DNA of 64,000 nucleotides from Affinibrenneria salicis (GTDB taxonomy: Bacteria; Pseudomonadota; Gammaproteobacteria; Enterobacterales; Enterobacteriaceae), in NCBI RefSeq assembly GCF_008710095.1, contig NZ_VYKJ01000001.1, positions 310,001-374,000 on the forward strand, written 5' to 3'. Positions within the stretch are counted from its first letter, which is position 1. The number at the start of each line of letters is the position of its first letter. A model generated the notes under the pieces. It was not told where the DNA came from. It did not search any database and saw only the letters and a list, made by a program, of their open reading frames with translations. Position numbers and translations under genes: made by a program. Below, piece after piece: positions 31,479 through 40,999 of this stretch.

Positions 31479-32176
31479 CAGGCCACCACCGGCAGCTCAA
31501 TGCTGCAATAGCGGTGTTCGATCGCGCGTCCCAGACGCTCATCCACCAGCGCCATGCGAAATTCGGTCGCCGGGCGAATGCCGCCAATCGCGGCCATCGT
31601 GCCGCAGGTCATCGCCAGCCCGTCCGGCATCGGCGTGTCCAGCGAACAGGGCTCGCCCAGGTAACGCCCGAGCAGCGCCAGCGGCGGCTGCAGGCTGGCC
31701 AGCGTTCCCTCCTGATACAGGCGATACTCCCCATCTTCCTTGATCCACGAACGCAGGATGAGATCGTCCCAGTGATCGAGCACCTCCCGCAGCGGCCAGG
31801 CGTCGCGCGCAACCGGTTTGACGCACAGTTGCTTCGACAGCGCGACGCTGTGCGCTTCCAGCTGTCGGTCGGTATGATCCGACGCCAGCGACACGTACAG
31901 TTCGCCGCCGTGCGTGAAAAGCAGCGGTTCGGCTTCGCCGGAACTGGCGCCGCCGATAACTTCAACGCGAACGGACTGGCTGAGTTGGTTAACCGCCACG
32001 CGATAAAATAGCGGGATTGCACCAGGCGGAGGCACGCCCAGATCCGCCAGCTCCCGAATATGGTGCAGAACCGCCTCGCGATCGCGCCCGGTCCAGCCGG
32101 CGATCACCAGACGATCGATCGCGACGCTCAGCGGCGTCGTTGCTGCGTTGGCCGGTAAATTAAAGGTCAATGTCAT
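31478..32176 (-). CDS. DUF2848 family protein
   Basis: The 232-residue product matches the DUF2848 family as I recall it, with the block SGEAEPLLFTHGGELYVSLA followed by SDHTDRQLEAHSVALSKQL. The start at 32176 has GGGGGAG upstream; 83 codons of open frame beyond it have no family content. Some features recall fumarylacetoacetase-type hydrolases, but this is a guess. It forms an operon with the amidase, sharing bases at the stop/start junction. Confidence 0.82.
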   Translation of the reverse strand: MTLTFNLPANAATTPLSVAIDRLVIAGWTGRDREAVLHHIRELADLGVPPPGAIPLFYRVAVNQLSQSVRVEVIGGASSGEAEPLLFTHGGELYVSLASDHTDRQLEAHSVALSKQLCVKPVARDAWPLREVLDHWDDLILRSWIKEDGEYRLYQEGTLASLQPPLALLGRYLGEPCSLDTPMPDGLAMTCGTMAAIGGIRPATEFRMALVDERLGRAIEHRYCSIELPVVA

Positions 32177-32204
32177 GAAATCGCTCCCCCTGTCACTCAA
32201 ATAA

Positions 32205-32220
32205 CTGTGAAATTTCACAG
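32205..32220. promoter_or_regulatory. Candidate operator of the amidase/DUF2848 operon
   Basis: CTGTGAAATTTCACAG is a perfect 16-bp palindrome located 29 bases upstream of the DUF2848 start, in the divergent region shared with the GntR regulator. The half-sites resemble CRP (TGTGA...TCACA) but the spacer is 4 rather than 6 bases. Binding by the adjacent GntR protein is an inference. Confidence 0.55.
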
Positions 32221-32364
32221 AATCTTCAGGATGGAAATAAGCGATTTTCGTGCCATGTTTTTGTGTACTATAACCAATAGGATTCAGAATGCGGGAAAAC
32301 GGCGGGCGAACGCCGCCGGAAAAAATAAAGAGCGTAAAAGATTTTCCAGTTGCAGGAGCTACAC

Positions 32365-33045
32365 GTGAAAAGCGCTGATGCAGAGAGCCGGGAATTCCTG
32401 ACGGTAGAGGAAACCGGCCTGTCACAGAATGAACTGGCCTACCGGCGTTTCAAACAGGCGCTGGTGACGTTAAGTTACAAGCCAGGAGAATATTTGAATA
32501 CCGCTCAGGTGATGAGTGAACTCCGAATGGGCAGAACGCCGATTAATCAGGCTATCCATCGTCTGGCGAACGAAGGGCTATTGCAGGTGATCCCGCGCAA
32601 AGGCGTGATGGTATCCCCGCTGTCCATCAACGACGCCCTCGAGCTGATCGAAGTGCGGCTCGCCAATGAACTGTTGTGCATCCGTCTGGCCAGCCAGCGC
32701 GCCACGCCGCCGCAGGTTGACGAACTGAACGCGCTCAATCGGCGCATCGCGGCGGCCGGCCACGCGCGCGACCGGGTGCTAATGATGACGCTGGACCATG
32801 AATTTCATCAGTTGCTGGCGCAGATCGCCGGCAACAGCACGCTGACCGACATCCTCAGCGTACTGCATGCCCGATCGCAGCGTTTCTGGGCCAGTTCGCT
32901 GTCCCGGGAAGAGCATATGCTGGAGGTGATCACGGAGCACCAGGCGGTGATTGACGCGCTGGCGAGCCAGGACGCCGCCGCCGCGCAAAGCGCGATGGAG
33001 ACGCACGTCCTGTCGTTTCGTCACGCATTGCTGCACGACTACTAA
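32365..33045 (+). CDS. GntR-family transcriptional regulator (FCD domain)
   Basis: The 226-residue protein has an N-terminal winged helix (about 30-90, with MGRTPINQAIHRLANEGLLQVIPRKGVMV) and a helical C-terminal FCD ligand-binding domain (DHEFHQLLAQIAGN and EHQAVIDALAS hold metal-type histidines). The start is the GTG at 32365 with GCAGGAG upstream. It is divergent from the DUF2848-amidase operon and most likely its repressor. Confidence 0.9.
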   Translation: MKSADAESREFLTVEETGLSQNELAYRRFKQALVTLSYKPGEYLNTAQVMSELRMGRTPINQAIHRLANEGLLQVIPRKGVMVSPLSINDALELIEVRLANELLCIRLASQRATPPQVDELNALNRRIAAAGHARDRVLMMTLDHEFHQLLAQIAGNSTLTDILSVLHARSQRFWASSLSREEHMLEVITEHQAVIDALASQDAAAAQSAMETHVLSFRHALLHDY

Positions 33046-33119
33046 CCTGGGTTTCGCGCGCAACAGGAGCGGGTCGGTAAAGCGCGGCGACCTCTCCGAC
33101 AGCGCGCGTTATCCGCCCG

Positions 33120-34535
33120 CTACCCTCGCGACTGACGCTTTTTCCGGTGCAAAACCTGCTCGCCGGCGTCGGCGGGCAGACGCACGACATCCACCAGCGC
33201 CAGCAGAGCGACCAGCGCGATAATCCAGAACGCCAGCTGGAAATCCTGCGCGCCGGCGCTGCCGGCCAGGCTCCCGTGTAAGATTTCCGCACAGGAAAGC
33301 GCCAGCGCGCCAACCGCAATCCCCATTCCGGCGTTCATCTGCTGCAGCACCGAGAATAGCGTGTTGGCATCGCGCATTTGCGATGGCGGCACATCGGCGA
33401 AGCCGATGGTATTGAGTGCGGTAAACTGCATGGAACGGGTCATGCCGGTAAAAAACAGCAGGAGGCAGATCAGCCAGCGCGGCGTATCGGCGCTGAGCAG
33501 CGCGCAGGCGGCGAAACCAAGCGCCACCAGCAGGCCATTGCCGACCAGCACCGTGCGCAGACCCAGCGTATTCATCATCCATGTGGTGCCGGGTTTCATA
33601 CAAAGATTGCCGGCGAACAGCCAGAGCAGCATCAGCCCCGCGTCCACTGCGCTGTAGCCGAACCCCAGTTGAAACATCAGCGGCAGCAGAAAAGGGGCGG
33701 AGCCAATCGCGGTGCGGAACAACGAACCGCCTACCGACGTAACCCGAAACGTCCGAATGGCTAACGGCGTCAGGTTGAACAGCGGCGCTTTTGCGCGCCG
33801 CAGATAGCGGGCCGAAAGCAGCAGCAAAAGCAGGCCGGCCAGCAGGGTGAACAGCGCCGTTAACCGGGAGATATCGGCCCGGCTGGCCAGCTCTAATCCG
33901 CCCATAAACAGGCCGAACCCCAGCCCGGTGAGGATAAAACCGGCGCCATCGAAGGGCAAACGCCGCGCGTCCTCGTCGCGGATCAGCCGCAGCGCGGCGA
34001 CAAAAACCAGCGCGCCGAGCGGCAGATTAAGCAAAAAAATCCAGTGCCAGCTCCAGTGGGTGCTGATCCAGCCGCCCAGCGGCGGCCCGAGTACGGGCGC
34101 GACCAGACCGGGCCAGGTAAGAATGGCGATGGCGCGCACCAGATCGGCGCGCGGCGTATCGCGCAGCACCACCAGCCGGCCGACCGGCACCATCATGGCG
34201 CCGCCGATGCCCTGCAGAATACGCGCGGCGGTAAAGCTGAGCAGGTCGCCGGCCGCCGCGCACAGCGCGGATGCGCCGGTGAAGATGAGGATCGCCCAGC
34301 AGAAAATACGGCGGGCGCCGAAGCGGTCCGCCGCCCAACTGCTGACCGGGATAAACACGGCAAGAGCCACCAGATAGGCAGAAACGCCCACCGACATATG
34401 CGAAACCTGGGTGCCGAAATCGCGGGTCATCATCGGGAGCGCCGTGGTAATTACGGTGGCGTCCAGATTTTCCATGAAAAATACCGTCGCCACCAGAAGC
34501 GCGGTCGCGGTGCGCCGGTCGATGCGTAAAGCCAT
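33120..34535 (-). CDS. DHA2-family MFS drug exporter (EmrB/YieO-like)
   Basis: The 471-residue protein has about 13-14 hydrophobic segments and DHA2 motifs: ENLDATVITTALPMM (motif D1), WAADRFGARRIF (motif A) and GLVAPVLGPPLGGWI (motif C of exporters). It is similar to E. coli YieO/HsrA. The start at 34535 is the first Met that suits the family. Substrates are unknown; no adaptor (EmrA-like) gene is adjacent. Confidence 0.88.
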   Translation of the reverse strand: MALRIDRRTATALLVATVFFMENLDATVITTALPMMTRDFGTQVSHMSVGVSAYLVALAVFIPVSSWAADRFGARRIFCWAILIFTGASALCAAAGDLLSFTAARILQGIGGAMMVPVGRLVVLRDTPRADLVRAIAILTWPGLVAPVLGPPLGGWISTHWSWHWIFLLNLPLGALVFVAALRLIRDEDARRLPFDGAGFILTGLGFGLFMGGLELASRADISRLTALFTLLAGLLLLLLSARYLRRAKAPLFNLTPLAIRTFRVTSVGGSLFRTAIGSAPFLLPLMFQLGFGYSAVDAGLMLLWLFAGNLCMKPGTTWMMNTLGLRTVLVGNGLLVALGFAACALLSADTPRWLICLLLFFTGMTRSMQFTALNTIGFADVPPSQMRDANTLFSVLQQMNAGMGIAVGALALSCAEILHGSLAGSAGAQDFQLAFWIIALVALLALVDVVRLPADAGEQVLHRKKRQSRG

Positions 34536-34716
34536 AAGCTGTGTTACTCGCAAAATCAGAAGACCGCCCCGCTGCGGGTCGGCCCGACTAGAGGAACTGG
34601 CGCGTCCTGTTTTTCTTCCGGGGCAAGCGCGCGTTAAACCAGCGCGCAATCGACGGTAGCATGAAAAGCCGCCGGATAAAGCCGGAGACGGCGGAAAAGC
34701 GTATCCCGCTCACAAC

Positions 34717-34760
34717 GAAAATAAAAAACCGACGCAACGGGATATTACCCGATACGCCGG
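34717..34760 (-). terminator. gcvTHP operon terminator
   Basis: On the minus strand CCGGCGTATCGGG and CCCGTTGCGTCGG pair (12 of 13 including G-T pairs), followed by TTTTTTATTTT. It is about 125 bases beyond gcvP. Confidence 0.75.
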
Positions 34761-34788
34761 CTCGTATACCAGAGCTCTGCCCGACTTG

Positions 34789-34819
34789 CCGCTCGCCCGC
34801 TCGTTGGGCGGGCGAGCGG
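34789..34819. repeat. 12-bp inverted repeat downstream of gcvP
   Basis: CCGCTCGCCCGC and GCGGGCGAGCGG form a perfect GC-rich hairpin with a 7-base loop, about 65 bases past the gcvP stop and before the T-rich terminator. It may protect the 3' end of the message. Confidence 0.6.
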
Positions 34820-34883
34820 TTTCCTCCGTCAGCAGGCCGTATTGCCCCGGTAGCGCTAAGCCCCGCGCCCTGCCGGCCGCGCG

Positions 34884-37760
34884 CTATTCGACATAATCGC
34901 CGACCGGCACGCAGGCGCAGAACAGATTGCGATCGCCGTAGACGTCGTCCAGTCGTTTCACCGTCGGCCAGTACTTATCGCGCCGGCCGGCCGGAAAGAC
35001 CGCCAGTTCGCGGCTATAAGGGTGCGGCCAGTCGTCGACGACGTCATCCTGAGTGTGCGGCGCATTGACCAGCGGATTATCCTGCAGCGGCCATTCGCCG
35101 TTCGCCACCCGCTCCGCCTCCTGGCGAATAGCCAACATCGCGTCGATAAAACGATCCAGCTCGGTCTGGCTTTCCGACTCCGTCGGCTCCACCATCAGCG
35201 TGCCCGCCACCGGGAAAGACATGGTCGGCGCATGAAAACCGTAGTCGATCAGCCGCTTGGCGATATCCATTTCGCTGATGCCGGTACGCTCCTTCAGCGG
35301 CCGAATATCAAGAATGCACTCATGCGCCACCCGTCCGTTGCGGCCGCGGTACAGTACCGGCCACGCGGACTGCAAACGGTCGGCGATGTAGTTGGCGTTC
35401 AGCAACGCGACCTGACTGGCCTTTTTCAACCCGTCGGCGCCCATCATACGGATATACATCCAGCTGATCGGCAGAATGGAGGCGCTGCCGAACGGTGCGG
35501 CGGACACCGCGCCCTGCTGCGTCAGCAACCCGTCGATGCGCACCACCTGATGCCCCGGCACGAACGGCGCCAGGTGCGCTTTCACGCCAATCGGCCCCAT
35601 GCCCGGCCCGCCGCCGCCGTGCGGAATACAAAAGGTTTTATGCAGATTAAGGTGCGACACGTCGGCGCCGATATAGCCCGGCGAGGTAATGCCGACCTGC
35701 GCGTTCATATTGGCGCCGTCCAGGTATACCTGGCCGCCGTGCTGATGGATGATCTGGCACACCTCGCGGATCCCTTCTTCGTACACGCCGTGCGTCGAGG
35801 GATAGGTCACCATAATACAGGCCAGCCGCTCTGCCGCCTGCTGCGCTTTGGCGCGCAGATCGAGCAAATCGATATTGCCCTGGCGATCGCAGTCGACCAC
35901 CAACACCTCCATGCCGGCCATATGCGCCGAGGCCGGATTGGTGCCGTGAGCCGAGGCGGGGATCAGACAGATTCGGCGCGCCGTTTCGTCCCGGCTGTCG
36001 TAATAGCGCCGAATGGCCAGCATGCCGGCGTATTCCCCCTGAGCGCCCGAGTTCGGCTGCATGCACACCGCGTCATAGCCGGTCAGCTGCACCAGCCAGT
36101 CGGACAGCTGTTCGATCATCTGACGATACCCTTGCGCCTGCTCCGGCGGACAGAACGGATGCAGTTCGCTAAATTCCGGCCAGCTGATCGGCAGCATTTC
36201 GGCGGCCGCATTCAGTTTCATCGTGCAGGACCCCAGCGGGATCATCGCCTGATCAAGAGCCAGATCTTTCGCCGCCAGGTGGTGCAGATAGCGCATCATT
36301 TCCGTTTCGCTGTGGTAGCGATTAAACACCGGATGAGTCAGGATCGGACTCTGACGCGACAATGCCGGCGGAATCGAGGGCGGCTGCGCGATCACCTGTT
36401 TATCCAGCGCCGCCGGATCCAAGCCGTGACCATCGCCGAGCAGCACGTCAAACAGCGTCAGCACGTCTTGCCGGCAGGTGGTTTCATCCAGCGTAATGCC
36501 CACCGCGCCCGGCAGATCGCCGCGCAGGTTGAGGCCGAAGCTCAGCGCCCGGTTCAGCACCGCCGCCTTATCCGCCACCTCGACCGTCAGCGTATCGAAC
36601 CAGCCAGGGTGACGCAGCGTCATCCCGCCCTGACGCAGACCGGCGGCAAGGATATCGGTCAGCCGGTGGATACGTTCGGCGATGCGCCGCAGTCCGTCCG
36701 GTCCGTGAAACACCGCGTACATTCCGGCGATATTCGCCAGCAGCACCTGCGAGGTACAGATATTGGAGTTGGCCTTTTCACGCCGGATATGCTGTTCGCG
36801 CGTTTGCATCGCCATGCGCAGCGCCGTGTTGCCGGCCGCATCACGCGAAACGCCGATGATGCGGCCCGGCATCGCCCGTTTGAATTCGTCCCGACAGGCG
36901 AAAAACGCGGCGTGCGGCCCGCCGTATCCCATCGGAACGCCAAAGCGCTGCGCGGAACCGAACACTACGTCGGCGCCCTGATGGCCGGGCGCTTCCAGCA
37001 GCACCAGCGCCATCATATCGGCGGCGACGCAACTGATGATTTTTCGCTGCTTCAATTGCGCCAGCAGCGGGCGATAATCGTGCAGCTGACCGTCGCTGCC
37101 GACCTGCTGCAGCAGCACGCCGAAGACTCCGTCGTAATCGGCGAAGCGGTCGGCCGGCGCGACCACCAGCTCGAAACCGAACGCCCGCGCCCGCGTGCGC
37201 ACCACGTCCAGCGTTTGCGGATGTACGTCCTCCGCCACCAGAAAAAGGTTAGCCTGCTTCAGCTTGCTGGCGCGCCGGGCCAGCGCCATGGCTTCCGCCG
37301 CCGCGGTCGCTTCATCCAGCAACGAGGCGGAAGCCAGCGCCAGCCCGGTTAAATCCTGACTCAGTTGCTGGAAATTCAGCAGCGCCTCCAGCCGCCCCTG
37401 CGACACTTCCGGCTGGTACGGCGTATAGGCGGTATACCAGCCGGGGTTTTCCAGCATATTGCGCTGGATAACGGCCGGCATCAGCACCGCGCAATAGCCC
37501 ATGCCGATATAGTTTTTATAGCGTTGGTTGCGGCTGGCGATAGCTTTCAGCTCCGCCAGCGCCTGTGACTCGCTTACCCCGTCGCCGATGGCCGGCGGGC
37601 CGGGCAGTTGGATGTCGGCCGGTAAAATCTGCCGGGTCAGCGCCTCCAGCGAATCCGCCTGTATCTGCGCCAACATCGCCTGCTGCTGGAGAGGAGAAGG
37701 ACCAATATGTCGTTCCGTGAACGCGCTGTCGTGCTCAAGCTGGCTGAGTGTCTGAGTCAT
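34884..37760 (-). CDS. gcvP: Glycine dehydrogenase (decarboxylating), P protein
   Basis: The P protein decarboxylates glycine with PLP and passes the aminomethyl group to GcvH. The 958-residue product starts [20 protein letters not shown] (E. coli 957 residues). The PLP lysine is in [21 protein letters not shown] (about residue 709). Last gene of gcvT-gcvH-gcvP, but separated from gcvH by 357 bases. Confidence 0.98.
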   Translation of the reverse strand: MTQTLSQLEHDSAFTERHIGPSPLQQQAMLAQIQADSLEALTRQILPADIQLPGPPAIGDGVSESQALAELKAIASRNQRYKNYIGMGYCAVLMPAVIQRNMLENPGWYTAYTPYQPEVSQGRLEALLNFQQLSQDLTGLALASASLLDEATAAAEAMALARRASKLKQANLFLVAEDVHPQTLDVVRTRARAFGFELVVAPADRFADYDGVFGVLLQQVGSDGQLHDYRPLLAQLKQRKIISCVAADMMALVLLEAPGHQGADVVFGSAQRFGVPMGYGGPHAAFFACRDEFKRAMPGRIIGVSRDAAGNTALRMAMQTREQHIRREKANSNICTSQVLLANIAGMYAVFHGPDGLRRIAERIHRLTDILAAGLRQGGMTLRHPGWFDTLTVEVADKAAVLNRALSFGLNLRGDLPGAVGITLDETTCRQDVLTLFDVLLGDGHGLDPAALDKQVIAQPPSIPPALSRQSPILTHPVFNRYHSETEMMRYLHHLAAKDLALDQAMIPLGSCTMKLNAAAEMLPISWPEFSELHPFCPPEQAQGYRQMIEQLSDWLVQLTGYDAVCMQPNSGAQGEYAGMLAIRRYYDSRDETARRICLIPASAHGTNPASAHMAGMEVLVVDCDRQGNIDLLDLRAKAQQAAERLACIMVTYPSTHGVYEEGIREVCQIIHQHGGQVYLDGANMNAQVGITSPGYIGADVSHLNLHKTFCIPHGGGGPGMGPIGVKAHLAPFVPGHQVVRIDGLLTQQGAVSAAPFGSASILPISWMYIRMMGADGLKKASQVALLNANYIADRLQSAWPVLYRGRNGRVAHECILDIRPLKERTGISEMDIAKRLIDYGFHAPTMSFPVAGTLMVEPTESESQTELDRFIDAMLAIRQEAERVANGEWPLQDNPLVNAPHTQDDVVDDWPHPYSRELAVFPAGRRDKYWPTVKRLDDVYGDRNLFCACVPVGDYVE

Positions 37761-38117
37761 TACGGCTATTTCCTGCATTTAAAGCGAAACTACGGGGAAC
37801 CCGGATACGGCGCTCTGCCTGAGCACAGGCCGATGCGGGTCGCTTAACGTGATTGACGCGGGCGTCAGATCGCGGTCAGGCCGATCGAAACACGCACGAT
37901 ATCAGGCCGCCGACCAGGCTTGTTATCAGGGACAGCGCAGTGCGGGGTCGCAGCGGCATCAACCGTCGACAAATTTGCCGGGCGAAAATTTGAATAACGC
38001 GCGCGCAGGTTCGCAAAGCGGGACAGCTCCTCGCTGCGCCCGTGCCGGGCGCAGCGGTCGGCAACCTCGATATGGCATTAACACGGCAGAGACAAGCGCT
38101 CGCCGCCCGCGGCCCGT
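37761..38117 (-). other. Unusually long gcvH-gcvP spacer
   Basis: 357 bases without a gene between two cistrons of one operon. It holds an 11-bp perfect hairpin (38032-38042 with 38046-38056, CGCTGCGCCCG / CGGGCGCAGCG) about 60 bases after the gcvH stop. No T run follows, so it does not look like a terminator. Confidence 0.6.
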
Positions 38118-38519
38118 CTATTCTTCGGCGTCGTCATCTTCCAGCGAGGCCTGATAGCTTTCGGCGTCCAGCAAATCATTGAGTTCGGTTTCATCGGCCG
38201 CTCTGATGCGAAACAGCCATCCTTCCGCATAGGGCGCGCTGTTAACCAGTTCGGGCGCGTTCTCCAGTTCCTCGTTAATTTCCACCACCTCTCCGCCGAT
38301 CGGCGCATAGATATCCGATGCGGCTTTCACCGACTCGGCCACCGCGCATTCATCGCCGGCGTTGAACAAGGCGCCCACTTCCGGCAGATCGATAAACACC
38401 ATATCGCCGAGAAGCTCCTGCGCATGTTCGGTGATCCCAATGCTGTATATGCCGTCGCCTTCATCCTGCACCCATTCATGTGATGCCGTATATTTTAGTT
38501 CTGCCGGAACATTGCTCAT
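38118..38519 (-). CDS. gcvH: Glycine cleavage system H protein
   Basis: GcvH carries the lipoyl group that shuttles the aminomethyl intermediate between P, T and L proteins. The 133-residue product starts [17 protein letters not shown] and has the lipoylation site [17 protein letters not shown] (Lys near residue 65). It lies 28 bases downstream of gcvT. Confidence 0.97.
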   Translation of the reverse strand: MSNVPAELKYTASHEWVQDEGDGIYSIGITEHAQELLGDMVFIDLPEVGALFNAGDECAVAESVKAASDIYAPIGGEVVEINEELENAPELVNSAPYAEGWLFRIRAADETELNDLLDAESYQASLEDDDAEE

Positions 38520-38547
38520 CGCTGACCTCTCCATTCACCAAAGATTG

Positions 38548-39645
38548 TTACTCAAAGACGGGTTTACCCGCGCGGACAAATCCCGGCCGGGTCACCTTAA
38601 CCGGGATCTCGCGGTTACGGATCTGCACCATGGCGCGATCGCCTATCCCCGCCGGTACGCGCGCCAGCGCGATGCTCACGCCCAGTACCGGCGAAAAGGA
38701 TCCGCTGGTGATCACTCCCTGCTGCAGCTCGCCGGCGTCGTCGGTAAAACGCACCGGCTGACCGTTGCGCAGCACGCCCTTTCCCGTCATCACCAGCCCC
38801 ACCAGCTGTTGCGTGCCCTTGTCGCGCTGCACCGTCAGCGCCTCCCGGCCGATAAAGTCGCGCTCTTCCGGCTGCCAGGCGATGGTCCAGCCCATATTGG
38901 CCGCCAGCGGCGACGTCATCTCATCCATATCCTGACCATAGAGATTCATGCCGGCCTCCAGGCGCAGCGTATCGCGCGCGCCGAGCCCACAGGGCTGTAC
39001 GCCTTCGGCCCGCAGACGCCGCCATAGGTCCGCCGCCTGCTCCTGCGGCAGCGCGATCTCATAACCGGCCTCGCCGGTATAGCCGGTGGTCGCGATAAAC
39101 CACTCGCCGGCCTGCACGCCAAAGAACGGCTTCATCCCCTCGACCAGTTGCCGCTGCGCTTCGCTCAACACCCGCCGCACCTTTGCCTGCGCCTGCGGCC
39201 CCTGCACCGCGATCAGCGCCAAATCGTCACGTTCACGCACCTCCACCAGAAACGGCTGCGCATGTTCCACGATCCAGGCCAGATCTTTTTCTCGCGTCGC
39301 GGAGTTCACTACCAGACGGAAATGATCCTCCGTCAGAAAGTAAACGATAAGATCGTCGATTACGCCACCGGAGGCGTTCAACATACCGGTGTAAAGCGCT
39401 TTACCCGGCTGGGTCAGACGGGCGACGTCGTTCGCCAGCAGATAGCGCAGAAATTCACGCGTGCGCACGCCGTGCAGATCGACAATCGTCATATGGGAAA
39501 CGTCAAACATCCCGGCGTTCCGCCGCACCGCGTGATGCTCATCCAGTTGCGATCCATAGTGCAGCGGCATCATCCAGCCATGGAAATCCACCATTCTGGC
39601 GCCATCGGCCAGATGCTGCTGATACAGCGGGGTTTGCTTTGCCAT
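38548..39645 (-). CDS. gcvT: Glycine cleavage system T protein (aminomethyltransferase)
   Basis: GcvT transfers the one-carbon unit to tetrahydrofolate and releases ammonia. The 365-residue product starts [24 protein letters not shown] (E. coli 364) and includes the folate-site region [13 protein letters not shown] (about 196-208) and the C-terminal barrel. First gene of the gcvTHP operon. Confidence 0.98.
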   Translation of the reverse strand: MAKQTPLYQQHLADGARMVDFHGWMMPLHYGSQLDEHHAVRRNAGMFDVSHMTIVDLHGVRTREFLRYLLANDVARLTQPGKALYTGMLNASGGVIDDLIVYFLTEDHFRLVVNSATREKDLAWIVEHAQPFLVEVRERDDLALIAVQGPQAQAKVRRVLSEAQRQLVEGMKPFFGVQAGEWFIATTGYTGEAGYEIALPQEQAADLWRRLRAEGVQPCGLGARDTLRLEAGMNLYGQDMDEMTSPLAANMGWTIAWQPEERDFIGREALTVQRDKGTQQLVGLVMTGKGVLRNGQPVRFTDDAGELQQGVITSGSFSPVLGVSIALARVPAGIGDRAMVQIRNREIPVKVTRPGFVRAGKPVFE

Positions 39646-40120
39646 TGTTCCGTTCCCTCTTTGTTATTCGCTAAGAACCTGAGATAAAACCAGAGACACA
39701 GAGGTTGCCCATAAACTGAACTTACCACCGAAATTAGCCGCTAACCACAACCTTAGTCATAAGATAAAATATATAGTTAAATTAATAGACCAATTAACGC
39801 CATAGTCATTAAATTCATTAAAAACACATATATCAGAATAAAATTCACAACAAATAAATATAGAAGACTTTTAATCCAGATTGGTTGATAAAAACCAGAA
39901 GTTACCCTCCTAATAAAAAACACAAATCATTAGTTAAAGTAATGCGAATAGCCGAGCGAAATTAGTTTTTTTCAATTATCAGACCGCGATGGACGCACGG
40001 CTGCGCCGGAATAAGCGGCCCGCTCTGATAAGGTTTAGCGCGAGAGGCAAAAGATGCAAGCGGCGGGCAGGCGCGCGCAGCAACCGCGCGCTCAGTCAGG
40101 GAAACGAGTCGGCCGGCGCT
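39646..40120. other. AT-rich gcvT upstream region
   Basis: 475 bases, very AT-rich from about 39710 to 39980. In E. coli the equivalent region binds GcvA, Lrp and PurR; sites could not be placed by eye. No glycine riboswitch was recognised. No gene seen. Confidence 0.55.
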
Positions 40121-40693
40121 TCAGGCCGTCCTGCTATGTTCGGCGGCGTGCATCGCCAGCCAGGTTTTGAGGTTTTCGTCGCGGCTTCCCAGCTCGCGCA
40201 AGATTTCGGCCATGAAGCTGACCGGCGCGCTGCCGGGCGCGGTGATGACACGCCGATCGGCCACCGCCCAGGGAACATCCTGATAGTAAGCGGCGCCCCG
40301 ATAATGCAGTTCCGCCAGGTTTTCCGCCGAATTAGAGGTGTGGCGGACGTTGTCGAGCACGCCCGCCTGCGCCAGCACCCGCGTACCGTCGCAAATACCC
40401 GCGACGATGATGTTCCTGTGATGAGCCGAACTCACCAGTCCGGTAATATCCGGCGCCTGGTCGGTACGCCAGACGGTGCCGCCGCATACCATCAGCAGGT
40501 CGAGATCATCAAGTTGAATATCCTCAATCGCCAGTTGTGGAGTAACCATCATGCCGCCGGAGGATAGGACCGGGCGACCGTCAGGGGCGGCGAAACGAGT
40601 CTCGAAACCATAATAGCCGCGGCCGGCCGAATTGATCAGGGCGGTTTCCCAATCGGAAAAATTTTCGCTAAGAATAGTAATGGCGCGTATCAC
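40121..40693 (-). CDS. DJ-1/PfpI family protein (type 1 glutamine amidotransferase-like)
   Basis: The 190-residue product has the nucleophile-elbow cysteine Cys101 in IIVAGICDGTRVLAQAG and the LMVCGGTVW segment of the DJ-1/PfpI fold. Family members are glyoxalase-, chaperone- or protease-like; function here is open. The chosen GTG start at 40693 has AAGGA upstream; an in-frame ATG at 40771 would add 26 residues lying inside a hairpin. It stands alone, between gcvT and a lipase-like gene. Confidence 0.82.
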   Translation of the reverse strand: MIRAITILSENFSDWETALINSAGRGYYGFETRFAAPDGRPVLSSGGMMVTPQLAIEDIQLDDLDLLMVCGGTVWRTDQAPDITGLVSSAHHRNIIVAGICDGTRVLAQAGVLDNVRHTSNSAENLAELHYRGAAYYQDVPWAVADRRVITAPGSAPVSFMAEILRELGSRDENLKTWLAMHAAEHSRTA

Positions 40694-40999
40694 TGGCGTG
40701 TCCTTTTCAATATGCGATCGCGCGGATCGCGTTGGCGTGTAAATTCGGATCGTAACAAAGGCCACTGACAAAAAATGTCAGTGGCCTTTATGCTGATCGG
40801 GAAACCGTCCGCCGGAGACGTCTGCTGCGGCCCGGCGGCCACGGCGAAGAAAGAATGCCCAGCGCTAACGCTGCGGCCTTCACGACTGAGATCGCGCTGT
40901 CGGCCATGCCTGGCGATCGTGTTTTACGCCACGCGGCGATGCGGAAGGTTTAGAGCGGTCTGCTATGGCTGCGTCTGATCGCACGCCATTTTCATCCGC
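40694..40999. other. Intergenic region between hydrolase and DJ-1 genes
   Basis: About 306 bases between two minus-strand genes. Apart from the 14-bp inverted repeat nothing was recognised. Confidence 0.5.
40757..40789. repeat. Perfect 14-bp inverted repeat upstream of the DJ-1 gene
   Basis: AAAGGCCACTGACA (40757-40770) and TGTCAGTGGCCTTT (40776-40789) are exact complements around an AAAAA loop. It lies 64 bases upstream of the DJ-1 gene start and about 210 bases beyond the hydrolase stop. It could be a terminator for the upstream hydrolase or an operator; the T run is too short to decide. Confidence 0.85.

Larger units (their letters stand above)
34536..34883. other. Region between DHA2 exporter start and gcvP stop
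   Basis: About 348 bases. They hold the gcv terminator (34717-34760) and a perfect 12-bp inverted repeat (34789-34800 with 34808-34819). No gene was seen. Confidence 0.6.

Noticed and set aside
32205..32220. CRP site reading of the palindrome
   Set aside because: The half-sites fit but the spacer is 4 bases, not 6, so CRP binding is unlikely.
35022..37352. 776-residue plus-strand ORF over gcvP
   Set aside because: Antisense to gcvP, rich in Arg, His and Gln, with no recognisable domain.
39646..40120. Possible glycine riboswitch before gcvT
   Set aside because: The typical conserved aptamer motifs were not found; enterobacteria normally use GcvA and Lrp.
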